Assembly (NCBI GenBank): GCA_002483265.1
Contig: DLHO01000022.1
Span: 860-64,859 of the forward strand
DNA: 64,000 nt
Direction: 5' to 3'
DNA from: Flavobacteriales bacterium UBA7666
Lineage (GTDB): Bacteria > Bacteroidota > Bacteroidia > Flavobacteriales_D > Crocinitomicaceae
Positions within the stretch are counted from its first letter, which is position 1. Each line of letters begins with the position of its first letter. This document shows, piece after piece, positions 33,938-41,977 of the stretch. Under the pieces are notes generated by a model. That model searched no databases, was not told the DNA's origin, and saw only the letters and a program-made list of their open reading frames with translations. A program made the translations under genes and the position numbers.

Positions 33938-35311
33938 ATGCAGGTTCAGGCAAATCATCAATCAGAAAAATCCAATCAATCAGAAAATAAACTGACTTCT
34001 GAAAAACCCTATGCAGGAGGTATTGCAACTTTTCAATTTGCAGATAACCGAGAGGAAGCTGCTCAACTGCGGGAAATACAGGCAGGCGGTGACAATAGCT
34101 CGGGTTCAAAGCAAATAGCACAGTTGAAGGTAAGCCAGGACACCTTAAGTATTCAACGGAAGATCAATAAAACCGGATTGCCGGATAATTTGAAGTCCGG
34201 GATTGAAAATCTTTCCGGTTATAGCATGGATCAGGTAAAAGTGCATTATAATTCGGATAAACCTGCCCAATTGCAAGCTCATGCTTATGCGCAAGGAACA
34301 GATATACATGTTGCTTCGGGACAGGAAAAACATGTGCCTCATGAAGCTTGGCATGTGGTGCAGCAAATGCAGGGAAGGGTAAACCCAACGATGCAATTGA
34401 AGGGAAATGGAATAAATGATGATGCAGGATTGGAAAAAGAAGCAGATGTTCTTGGAAGTAAAGCTTTACAAGCCGGAAATTTGGAAAATGCACATGTTCA
34501 ACAAAATAAATCCTATTTGCCAATCCAGAAAAAATCCAGCAACCCGATTCAGAGAGTAACGATTATTACGAATAAATCAACAGAGCTAAAGTACGAAGAG
34601 GCTTCAACCAGTGATGATGAGACACAAGAAGTTGGTACGGAAATGAAGGCGATATTAGACCCAAAGAACCCTGTTCAGGGAACCGGAACAACCACACAAA
34701 AAGCGGATTTATACGCTAGTTTACGTACTTATTATCCTGGTGATAAATATGTGCAGGGACATTTGTTGAATGCTCGTTTGGGAGGGCAGGCAAAAACAGA
34801 AAATCTTTTCCCAATTACAGAGGAAGCGAATAAAAGTCATGCTGAATTTGAATTGCTAGCTAAACAAGTATTACTCAGCGAGTATGAGAAGGCGGAAGAT
34901 GGGAAACCTTATTCCTATGTTGGATATAATGTAACAATTACAGAAAAGAGTACAACCCCAAATTTTGATGATAGCCCAAATGCAGATATTGATTGTGACG
35001 TTCACTCGGTTAACCCGGTAAACGGAGCTAAAGGTCCTAGCGTAACAGCAAATATTAAATCGGTGCAATCGGCGGCTACAGATGGGGTTTCTACGAAACT
35101 GGACGAAGCAGGTTGGGGATATGCTAAAACGAAATCCGGAAAAAATGCAACGGGTTCTGGCAGTGGGCCTAATGAGACCAGATGGTTTGATGCAGTTGAT
35201 ATTGTAGAACTTCCTGATTTTAAACTGAAATTCCCTGGGGGAGTAGCAAAATTACGAGGAGGAAGGGTGAAAGCTAATGGTAAAGTGCTTTCTGTGGAAA
35301 TAACCGATTAA
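33938..35311 (+). CDS. DUF4157 protein with nuclease-like C-terminus (candidate contractile-injection or polymorphic toxin)
   Basis: The 457-aa product lacks a signal peptide. After a Gln/Ser-rich start it has a DUF4157 domain (residues about 75-155: LPDNLKSGIENLSGYSMDQV, VKVHYNSDKPAQLQAHAYAQG, and the zinc-peptidase-like HEAWHVVQQMQG with H135, E136, H139). DUF4157 proteins are typical cargo of extracellular contractile injection systems or secreted toxins. The C-terminal part has GHLLNARLGGQAKTENLFPI (H275, N289) and ANKSHAEFE, the pattern of DNA/RNA non-specific or HNH-like nuclease toxins. No injection-system genes and no obvious immunity gene are adjacent. The ATG at 33938 is chosen; a TTG-started extension from 33890 would begin at the palindrome edge. 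Confidence 0.8.
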   Translation: MQVQANHQSEKSNQSENKLTSEKPYAGGIATFQFADNREEAAQLREIQAGGDNSSGSKQIAQLKVSQDTLSIQRKINKTGLPDNLKSGIENLSGYSMDQVKVHYNSDKPAQLQAHAYAQGTDIHVASGQEKHVPHEAWHVVQQMQGRVNPTMQLKGNGINDDAGLEKEADVLGSKALQAGNLENAHVQQNKSYLPIQKKSSNPIQRVTIITNKSTELKYEEASTSDDETQEVGTEMKAILDPKNPVQGTGTTTQKADLYASLRTYYPGDKYVQGHLLNARLGGQAKTENLFPITEEANKSHAEFELLAKQVLLSEYEKAEDGKPYSYVGYNVTITEKSTTPNFDDSPNADIDCDVHSVNPVNGAKGPSVTANIKSVQSAATDGVSTKLDEAGWGYAKTKSGKNATGSGSGPNETRWFDAVDIVELPDFKLKFPGGVAKLRGGRVKANGKVLSVEITD

Positions 35312-35329
35312 GCTCGAAGAAATAATAAA

Positions 35330-35355
35330 AAAGGATCCGTTGTAGCAGATCCTTT
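35330..35355 (-). terminator. Bidirectional terminator between the DUF4157 and sigma-factor genes
   Basis: AAAGGATC (35330-35337) pairs with GATCCTTT (35348-35355). On the minus strand the stem runs into TTTTTTATTATTT, a good terminator for the sigma-factor operon ending at 35391; on the plus strand the T run is short. Confidence 0.75.
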
Positions 35356-35390
35356 CATGATAGGTTTAGTTTGCGGGTTTATTTATGATC

Positions 35391-35993
35391 TTAAATCGCG
35401 TCTTTTGTTTGTTCCATCATTTGAGCCAGGAAATCACGCGCTCTGAATAACTGAGCTTTTACAGTTCCCAATGGAAGGTTCAATTCATCAGCTATTTCTT
35501 CGTAACTCAATTCTTCAAAATATCGTTTTTCAATCAATTCACGGTAGCGGGGTTTTAGCTTGCTTACTAAGTTACGCATGTGTTTTACCTTCTGACTGTG
35601 AATGATGTGCTCTTCCGGGTCGCGTGTGTCCGATCTGGCATCAATGCCTACTGCTTCTCCATCCTCATTGGTGTATCCCGTATCCATGGAAGTCAACTTG
35701 ATGCGCTTCTTACGGATAAAGTCAATGCAATTATTGGAGGCGATTTTGAATAGCCAAGTAGAGAATGCAAAGCTTGGGGAATATTGATCCAAACGACTAA
35801 ATGCTTTTCCAAAAGCTTCGATGGTTAAATCGTCCGCATCGTCTGAATTGCGAACCATTTTCATCATCATGAAATAGATGGATTCACGGTATCGGTCCAT
35901 TAATTGGGCATAAGCCGCCTGGTCGCCGTTTCTAGCCTGGCCAACTAACACCAAGTCTATACGCGCTTTATCCGATAAGTGATCTACTTCCAT
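35391..35993 (-). CDS. ECF-type RNA polymerase sigma factor
   Basis: The 200-aa protein has sigma region 2 (residues about 25-92: DRYRESIYFMMMKMVRNSDDADDLTIEAF, FSTWLFKIASNNCIDFIRKKR) and region 4 (about 135-190: LKPRYRELIEKRYFEELSYEEIADELNLPLGTVKAQLFRAR). It lacks region 3, as in ECF sigmas. There is no anti-sigma gene beside it; it starts within the last codons of a glycosyltransferase gene (10-base overlap), so it is likely a constitutively made, growth-linked sigma. Its regulon cannot be inferred. Confidence 0.93.
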   Translation of the reverse strand: MEVDHLSDKARIDLVLVGQARNGDQAAYAQLMDRYRESIYFMMMKMVRNSDDADDLTIEAFGKAFSRLDQYSPSFAFSTWLFKIASNNCIDFIRKKRIKLTSMDTGYTNEDGEAVGIDARSDTRDPEEHIIHSQKVKHMRNLVSKLKPRYRELIEKRYFEELSYEEIADELNLPLGTVKAQLFRARDFLAQMMEQTKDAI

Positions 35994-37120
35994 TTCGAAG
36001 AGTTTTTTTGCAATGCTGAATAATAAAAAAATGGAAGTATCAAAACATATACCAAGTCCGTAATAGGCAATAAAGCAATGAATCCGGGTGATTTCAACTT
36101 CTTAAAACACATTCCAAGAAGCCACCACTTTATCACTGTTACAAAACCAAATCCGGCCAAGGCATGTATCCACCATCCACTTTGTAGCATCAAAAGAACA
36201 AAAGATATCAGCATCAAAATCAGGGTAGTTGGATATATTCCTAACATCACTTTCTTGAAAACCTTGTATCGCGGAGACGTAGTGTAGTGTCTGGACTTCT
36301 GAAGAACAAAAGATTCCCAGTTGTCTTTTGCTTCACTGTATTGAAATGTATCCGGATCCAGTTGAATTGTGTAGTTACTTTTTCGAGCCGCTTCCTGGAT
36401 AAACAGATCATCATCACCGGACATCAGGGAGTAATGAGATTTAAAACCCTTCGTTGAATTAAATACCTCCTTGGTGTAGGCCATGTTTCGCCCCACGCCC
36501 ATGTAAGGAACTTTATTGATCGCCATTGAAAAGTAGTTCACCGCAATCATTGTTGTATCGAATCGAATAACCTTATTGAGGAATCCTTTTTTCTTCGTGT
36601 AAGGGCCGTATCCCAAAACAATTTGTTTTTTATCACTGAATCGTTCAACCAGTTTGCGCAGCCACAAATTACTTGCAGGAGTACAATCGGCATCCGTCAA
36701 AACCAAATGCTCGTAACGTGCTTTTTTGATTCCCAGAGTTAATGGAAACTTCTTGCTTGGCATCAAATGTTTGCTTCGTTCCACCTCCATCACAACCAGG
36801 TTTGGATATTGACGACTCAGAGCATCCAATAAATACTTGGAATCGTCCATGGATTGATTGTTGATCACCACCACTTCAAAAGGAGCCGGATAATCCTGCT
36901 CTAGTATTTTAGGTAGATTCTCATACAAATTGTCTGATTCATTGCGTGCTGCAATGACAATCGAAACCGCTGGTAAGCTGGTTTGAGCGGGTTTGCTTTT
37001 CCAAAAAGCTAATCTCCCGAAGAAAAGTACGGAGTATATCAACTGTATAGCCAATAGTCCAGCAAAAATCCAAAAGATATAAAATACGCCTGTTTCCTGT
37101 AATTCGGGGATAATTTTCAT
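35984..37120 (-). CDS. Membrane-anchored family 2 glycosyltransferase
   Basis: The 378-aa protein has an N-terminal membrane helix (about residues 12-36), a GT-A domain (VSIVIAARNESDNLYENLP, DAD at 143-145 for UDP-sugar/metal binding, LMSGDDDLFIQEAA, and a Q-x-x-R-H-Y motif QKSRHYTTSPRY) and three C-terminal helices. This resembles processive or lipid-linked sugar transferases such as ceramide or polysaccharide glycosyltransferases. The ATG at 37120 is preferred over an in-frame start at 37168 that would add 16 residues. Its promoter region is shared divergently with tgt. Confidence 0.85.
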   Translation of the reverse strand: MKIIPELQETGVFYIFWIFAGLLAIQLIYSVLFFGRLAFWKSKPAQTSLPAVSIVIAARNESDNLYENLPKILEQDYPAPFEVVVINNQSMDDSKYLLDALSRQYPNLVVMEVERSKHLMPSKKFPLTLGIKKARYEHLVLTDADCTPASNLWLRKLVERFSDKKQIVLGYGPYTKKKGFLNKVIRFDTTMIAVNYFSMAINKVPYMGVGRNMAYTKEVFNSTKGFKSHYSLMSGDDDLFIQEAARKSNYTIQLDPDTFQYSEAKDNWESFVLQKSRHYTTSPRYKVFKKVMLGIYPTTLILMLISFVLLMLQSGWWIHALAGFGFVTVIKWWLLGMCFKKLKSPGFIALLPITDLVYVLILPFFYYSALQKNSSKWK

Positions 37121-37169
37121 TAAAGTGTCTTCTTCGCTTACAAAGATGGGGCTCTTTCCTAAATACACT

Positions 37170-37177
37170 TATCTTTG
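37170..37177 (+). promoter_or_regulatory. -7 box upstream of tgt
   Basis: TATCTTTG, a perfect Bacteroidota -7 box, 24 bases before the tgt ATG. On the opposite strand CATCTTTG near 37147-37140 could serve the glycosyltransferase gene. Confidence 0.6.
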
Positions 37178-37201
37178 CAGCGTTTATTTTTCAACACAAT
37201 T

Positions 37202-38332
37202 ATGCACTTTGAACTGAAGCATACCGATCCACACTCAAAAGCCAGAGCAGGACTTGTTCACACGGATCACGGAACAATTGAAACTCCGATATTTATGCCT
37301 GTTGGAACGCAAGGAACAGTAAAAGGTGTTCACCAACAAGAATTACGTGACGATGTGGAAGCTCAGATTATTTTGGGAAATACCTTCCATTTGTATCTGC
37401 GTCCGGGATTGGATGTAATTGGAGGAGCAGGAGGATTGCACCAGTTTATTGGCTGGGAAAGACCAATTCTTACGGATAGTGGTGGTTATCAGGTTTATTC
37501 TTTGGCAACCAGCCGGAAAATTACTGAAGAAGGCGTTCGTTTTCAGTCGCATCACGATGGGAGTTACCACTTTTTCTCTCCGGAAAGAGCCATTGACATT
37601 CAACGTGTAATCGGTGCAGATATCATCATGGCATTCGATGAATGTACACCATATCCTTGCGATTACAACTATGCGAAACGTTCCATGCATATGACACACC
37701 GTTGGTTAAAGCGTTGTATTACTCAAATGGATTCTACGGAACCAAAATATGGTTATTCCCAGGCGTTATTTCCAATTATTCAGGGAAGTGTTTATCCTGA
37801 TTTGAGAAAAGAATCTGCTGAATTTATTGCAGAGCAAAATGCCGTAGGAAATGCAATCGGTGGATTATCTGTTGGTGAACCGGATGAAGACATGTACAGC
37901 ATGACTGATTTGGTTTGTTCTATTTTACCTACCGATAAACCACGTTATTTAATGGGAGTTGGGACTCCGGTTAATTTATTGGAATCCATCGCGTTAGGGG
38001 TTGATATGTTTGATTGTGTAATGCCTTCCAGAAATGCAAGGCACGGAATGTTGTTTACTTCAGAGGGAACAATCAATATCAAAAACCAACAGTGGAAAAT
38101 GGATTTTTCTCCTTTGGACATCAATGGCACGGCTTATGTAGATCAGGTTTACACCAAAGCATATTTACATCACTTGATTAAAGCAAAGGAAAATTTAGCC
38201 ATTCAAATTGCGACTATTCACAATTTAGCCTTTTATTTGGCGTTGGTTAAAGAAGCCCGCAGACGAATTTTGGATGGAACATTCAGAACATGGAAAGATG
38301 AACAAGTGAAAAAACTGGGAAGAAGAATTTAA
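37202..38332 (+). CDS. tgt: tRNA-guanine transglycosylase (queuine/preQ1 insertion)
   Basis: The 376-aa enzyme swaps guanine 34 for preQ1 in tRNAs with GUN anticodons. Motifs are PIFMPVGTQGTVKG, the catalytic LTDSGGYQVYS, VGEPDEDMY, RYLMGVGTP, and the nucleophile loop GVDMFDCVMPSRNARHG. The region that normally binds zinc (C-x-C-x2-C) reads PLDINGTAYVDQVYTKAYLHHL, with G309, A311 and D314 in place of the three cysteines, though H340 in TIHNL is kept. It is first in a row of three tightly packed genes. Confidence 0.95.
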   Translation: MHFELKHTDPHSKARAGLVHTDHGTIETPIFMPVGTQGTVKGVHQQELRDDVEAQIILGNTFHLYLRPGLDVIGGAGGLHQFIGWERPILTDSGGYQVYSLATSRKITEEGVRFQSHHDGSYHFFSPERAIDIQRVIGADIIMAFDECTPYPCDYNYAKRSMHMTHRWLKRCITQMDSTEPKYGYSQALFPIIQGSVYPDLRKESAEFIAEQNAVGNAIGGLSVGEPDEDMYSMTDLVCSILPTDKPRYLMGVGTPVNLLESIALGVDMFDCVMPSRNARHGMLFTSEGTINIKNQQWKMDFSPLDINGTAYVDQVYTKAYLHHLIKAKENLAIQIATIHNLAFYLALVKEARRRILDGTFRTWKDEQVKKLGRRI

Positions 38333-39445
38333 ATGCTTAAAATCTTAGATCGATATATCATTCGAAAGTTTCTTTCAACATTCTTTTTTATGTTGGGAGT
38401 TATTATGCTATTGGCAATGGTATTCGATATTGCTGAGCGTTTATCGGAATTCATTAAGAATCAAGCGCCACTGCAGTCAATCATTTTGGATTATTATCTC
38501 AACTTCTTATTGTATTACGGGAATACCTTCTCTTCTATGATCGTTTTCATTTCGGTGATTTGGTTCACTGCGAAAATGGCCCAGGAAGCAGAAATTATTC
38601 CGATACTGAACAGTGGAAGACCATTTACACGTTTTCTTCGACCTTATATGGTTGCAGCAACCATTTTGATGGTGATGTCTTTGGTTCTGAATCATTTTGT
38701 TTTGCCACGAGCCAATCGGGTGCGTTTGGATTTTGAGGAATCGTTTTACCGAGATCGCTTGTTGGTTGAAAACTATCATGCGGAATTCCCTGGAAATGAG
38801 CTGGTTCATTATGCTAGTTATAATTCCAAGGAAAACATCATTAATGATTTCGTTGTCGAAAAGTATGACAATCACAACCGACTTGTTCATTTTCTAAAGT
38901 CCCGGACTGCAACAGTTGCTCATGGTTCCTCGAATTGGCATTTGGTTGATGTCTTTGAACGTCGAATAAACTACAATGACACGCTTGCTTTTAATGATCA
39001 GATGCTCAATCAAAAAATCCAATTGACGGAAGAGCACAAAAAAGACACGGTATTACCATATAAGATTGAGGATATGGCTATTCGCGACAACATAGCTGAA
39101 GCAATGACTTATTCTGAACTGAAACAGTTCATTAAAAAGGAGAAAGAAAAAGGAAATGCGAGTGTCCCGACCTTTGAGATTGAGCTTCACCAGCGAACGA
39201 GTTATCCTTTTGCAACGTATATTTTGACTTTGATAGGAGTAAGTGTTTCCAGCAGGAAAAAGCGGGGAGGTATTGGTGTCAATATCGCTATCGGCTTATT
39301 GTTCGTCTTTATTTACATTTTCGCCATGAAAGTAACAACGGTAGCAGCCACAACAGTTGGTTTTCCTCCGATTGCGGCAGTTTGGTTGCCGAATTTTATT
39401 TTTGGTATTTTAGCCATCTTCATGTATCGCATTGCGCCTAAATAA
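38333..39445 (+). CDS. LptF/LptG family permease (lipopolysaccharide export)
   Basis: The 370-aa protein has the YjgP/YjgQ layout: three or so N-terminal helices (residues 10-125) beginning LKILDRYIIRKFLSTFFFMLGVI, a periplasmic jellyroll domain (about 130-265) and C-terminal helices (about 285-368) after the coupling motif E-L-H-Q-R-T-S-Y-P-F-A. LptF and LptG pull LPS from the inner membrane together with the LptB ATPase. It begins directly after the tgt stop; only one of the two paralogues is in the window and I cannot tell F from G. Confidence 0.88.
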   Translation: MLKILDRYIIRKFLSTFFFMLGVIMLLAMVFDIAERLSEFIKNQAPLQSIILDYYLNFLLYYGNTFSSMIVFISVIWFTAKMAQEAEIIPILNSGRPFTRFLRPYMVAATILMVMSLVLNHFVLPRANRVRLDFEESFYRDRLLVENYHAEFPGNELVHYASYNSKENIINDFVVEKYDNHNRLVHFLKSRTATVAHGSSNWHLVDVFERRINYNDTLAFNDQMLNQKIQLTEEHKKDTVLPYKIEDMAIRDNIAEAMTYSELKQFIKKEKEKGNASVPTFEIELHQRTSYPFATYILTLIGVSVSSRKKRGGIGVNIAIGLLFVFIYIFAMKVTTVAATTVGFPPIAAVWLPNFIFGILAIFMYRIAPK

Positions 39446-40206
39446 TGAAATTCGTTGGGTTATTTTCTGTTTTGATTTGTTGCGTTTTTGGTTTAAATGC
39501 ACAGATCGTCAATATTGAAAATAGGCGTATTTATGAAGATACATCCGGGTGGAGTGGTGCGCTGGATGCCGGATTTGCTGTCACCCAAAATTCACCTGAC
39601 ATCTTGTATTCGGGGAATTTGCGTCCCAGAGTTCAATATAAAACCCGCAAAAATCACTTCTTACTAATTTGTGATCTGAATTATACCGCTTCCAATAAAA
39701 CGACCTACGCGAATTCCGGTATGTCGCACTTTCGCTATGCCAGACGAATTAAGAATAGCCCGTGGAAATGGGAGGCTTATACTCAGATCCAGTACAATCA
39801 GTTATTGAATCAACGCGTAAGGTACCTGGTTGGTACTGGTCCCAGGTGGAAGTTTATTGATACCAACAACGTGCGTTTTTTTGTTGGATCCTCTACTTTT
39901 TGGGAATATGAAGAATTAACGGAAGATGGTATAATTAACGACAATTTTCGCTGGAGCAATTACCTGAGTTGGTTTATTCGCACGCAATCCGGATTTAGCT
40001 TTTCAGGAACCACCTATTATCAGCCCAGATGGGACCGATTTAAAGATTTCCGCTTTTCCGGACAGTACTCAATTAGTCAGGCAATCACCAAACGATTGGA
40101 CATGCGAATTGAATTTAATATCTATTATGACAGTGCACCACCTGTAAATGTGAGAAAGACAGTTTTTAGCTCCTCAGCGGGTATACACCTGCGTTTGGGA
40201 GAATAG
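39445..40206 (+). CDS. DUF481-like outer-membrane protein
   Basis: The 253-aa product has a signal peptide (MKFVGLFSVLICCVFGLNAQ) and a series of amphipathic beta strands ending in ASSAGIHLRLGE-like final strands, as in DUF481/YdiY salt-induced outer-membrane proteins. Its start overlaps the stop of the LptF/G-type gene (TAATG), suggesting a link with envelope assembly. Exact role unknown. Confidence 0.72.
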   Translation: MKFVGLFSVLICCVFGLNAQIVNIENRRIYEDTSGWSGALDAGFAVTQNSPDILYSGNLRPRVQYKTRKNHFLLICDLNYTASNKTTYANSGMSHFRYARRIKNSPWKWEAYTQIQYNQLLNQRVRYLVGTGPRWKFIDTNNVRFFVGSSTFWEYEELTEDGIINDNFRWSNYLSWFIRTQSGFSFSGTTYYQPRWDRFKDFRFSGQYSISQAITKRLDMRIEFNIYYDSAPPVNVRKTVFSSSAGIHLRLGE

Positions 40207-40311
40207 CCCCGTATTTATTTGTTACATATGTTTTGGATTTAACAAAAGTTGACTCTTTGGTGGATTTATTCAGAGTATCTTCAATCAAGTTAGAAACTAA
40301 AAACGGACATT

Positions 40312-40527
40312 ATGAAAAAGTTAATTTTAGGAGTTTCGGCAATGGCATTGCTGGGCTTGGCATCTTGTAAGAAAGATTATAATTGTGAGTGTACTTATCA
40401 GAATACAGGTAGCACGACAGTTACAGAGAATAAAACAATTAAAAATGCATCATTGGATGACGCGAAGAAAACCTGTGATGGTTATGAAACCGATGGATCG
40501 ATCACAAAAACATGTACGCTTCTATAA
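40312..40527 (+). CDS. Small cysteine-containing lipoprotein
   Basis: The 71-aa product has a clear lipobox (GVSAMALLGLASC) and a 50-residue mature part with four further cysteines (CEC, a Cys before DGY, and one near the end), likely forming disulfides. Short lipoproteins of this type (KKDYxCxC) are common in Bacteroidota and lack assigned function. It stands alone and is followed by hairpins. Confidence 0.75.
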   Translation: MKKLILGVSAMALLGLASCKKDYNCECTYQNTGSTTVTENKTIKNASLDDAKKTCDGYETDGSITKTCTLL

Positions 40528-40584
40528 GTTGCGGAATGTTAATCTGATTGATTAAAGGTTTGTAAAAACCTTTAAGTTATAAAT

Positions 40585-40625
40585 GCCATGTCTTGGAGTA
40601 GATACAATCTATTTCAAGACATGGC
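40585..40625. terminator. Bidirectional hairpin between convergent genes
   Basis: GCCATGTCTTG (40585-40595) pairs perfectly with CAAGACATGGC (40615-40625), with an inner TAGAT/ATCTA stem. A second small hairpin AAAGGTTT/AAACCTTT lies at 40554-40573. T runs are short on both sides. Confidence 0.65.
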
Positions 40626-40639
40626 TTTACTATTTCCAG

Positions 40640-41869
40640 TTAAAACTCGTCTAAATGATTGCTTGTGATATCTTTTTTCCGTGTCAGGAGAAACAGAATA
40701 AGAACAGTCAATGCACAGAAGAAAAAACCAATTCCAGCAACAATTGTAGCTATGCGATAGTTTCCGTCTCCAATTCCATTATAGATCTTATTTCCGATGA
40801 ATAGTGATAAAAATCCATATGCTGCAAGTGCTGCTCCGGAATAAGTTGCCATCAATTTCTTAGGGGAATATTGAAGAATGAGGCTCAGGAATATGGGAAC
40901 GATCAAAATCTCTCCGATGAAATTCAGGCTGACAAAACTGATAATGAATTTGGGATCGTCTGTTTGACTGTTTGCCATGGTTAAAATTGCCGCAAAAATT
41001 GAAATAGTAGCTGCACCAAAGCCTATTGCTATTTTAAGAATAGGTGAAAATTTGAAGCGATTCCAAATAATTCCAAAAACAAGGTAGCCAGCTAAAGGGA
41101 TTAAAGTCGGAAGCATGCTTACGAATCGGTCAACATTTCCGGATCTGAAACCGCTATAATTGAAGTTTGACATGGAATTCTTCAATAATTGCTCGAACAA
41201 CCAGTAAAGAAATAATCCTAAAATAGAAAGAGTAATCGTTTCAGTCACACGACTATTCAAATCTCCTGTTGCCTGATTTATTTCATTCGAGTCTTTTGGG
41301 TATTTGATCAGGAAACAAAGTCCGATAATAATCAGAAAACAGATGATGCAGGAAAGGAATCCTCTATCAAAAGTACTGGCCAAATCCATGTAGTGAAATG
41401 CCAATGGAGCTAAAAAAGAACCAAGAGCTATGGTGAAGAAATTGATAGTGAGAGCTCCATCCAGTTTGTTTTTTTTGTCTGAGTAGATTGTTCCGATAGA
41501 TTTTAATACCGCAGGGGAGAATATGGATTGTCCCACAATAAAGACAAACATTCCCAGATAAAATGTTCCCAGTTGCTTTTGCATGAATAACAAAATTCCC
41601 AGAATCTGAAGTGCACAACTCACAATAATAGAAACCTTATTTCCTAAGAGAAAGTCTACAATTAATCCTCCAAAGATTCGTGCAAATAGCAGGGCAGAAG
41701 AGAAAGTGAGTAATAAATCGCTGGCATCATCTCCATATAGGTTCATGTACTCACTGATGAGGTAACTGTAGGCGAAGGTTTGCAATCCGTAGAAAGCAAA
41801 TCGTTCTAAAAAAAGTAAACTATTCAGAATACTTGATTGTTCCAGGTAGTAGTATTTATTGGTCGACAT
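40640..41869 (-). CDS. POT/MFS-type transporter
   Basis: The 409-aa protein has about 12 helices. The N-terminal LLFLERFAFYGLQTFAYSYLI is close to the E-R-F/x-Y-G-x motif of proton-coupled oligopeptide transporters, which supports a POT-like call, but the ExxERFxxY core is degenerate and the length is short (POT usually 450-550). The substrate cannot be assigned. It stands alone upstream of a repeat tract and downstream of mutS2 on the same strand. Confidence 0.65.
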   Translation of the reverse strand: MSTNKYYYLEQSSILNSLLFLERFAFYGLQTFAYSYLISEYMNLYGDDASDLLLTFSSALLFARIFGGLIVDFLLGNKVSIIVSCALQILGILLFMQKQLGTFYLGMFVFIVGQSIFSPAVLKSIGTIYSDKKNKLDGALTINFFTIALGSFLAPLAFHYMDLASTFDRGFLSCIICFLIIIGLCFLIKYPKDSNEINQATGDLNSRVTETITLSILGLFLYWLFEQLLKNSMSNFNYSGFRSGNVDRFVSMLPTLIPLAGYLVFGIIWNRFKFSPILKIAIGFGAATISIFAAILTMANSQTDDPKFIISFVSLNFIGEILIVPIFLSLILQYSPKKLMATYSGAALAAYGFLSLFIGNKIYNGIGDGNYRIATIVAGIGFFFCALTVLILFLLTRKKDITSNHLDEF

Positions 41870-41950
41870 AGTTACTGTAATTGATTTTTATAAAAAAGTT
41901 CAAATGTTTACGCCGTGGCGAATTCAAATGTTCAAATTTGAGTTTAAATA

Positions 41951-41977
41951 CATTGAACCCATTGAACCCATTGAACT
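41951..41977. repeat. CATTGAACC nonamer, three tandem copies
   Basis: Three copies of CATTGAACC (the last ending in T) abut the mutS2 stop codon. Related words (TTCAAATGTTCAAATTTGA near 41923-41941, TTTGAACATTTGAAC near 44367) flank mutS2 on both sides. Confidence 0.75.

Noticed and set aside
33938..35311. Calling the DUF4157 gene part of a complete contractile injection locus
   Set aside because: No tail tube, sheath, baseplate or AAA+ ATPase gene is present in the window.
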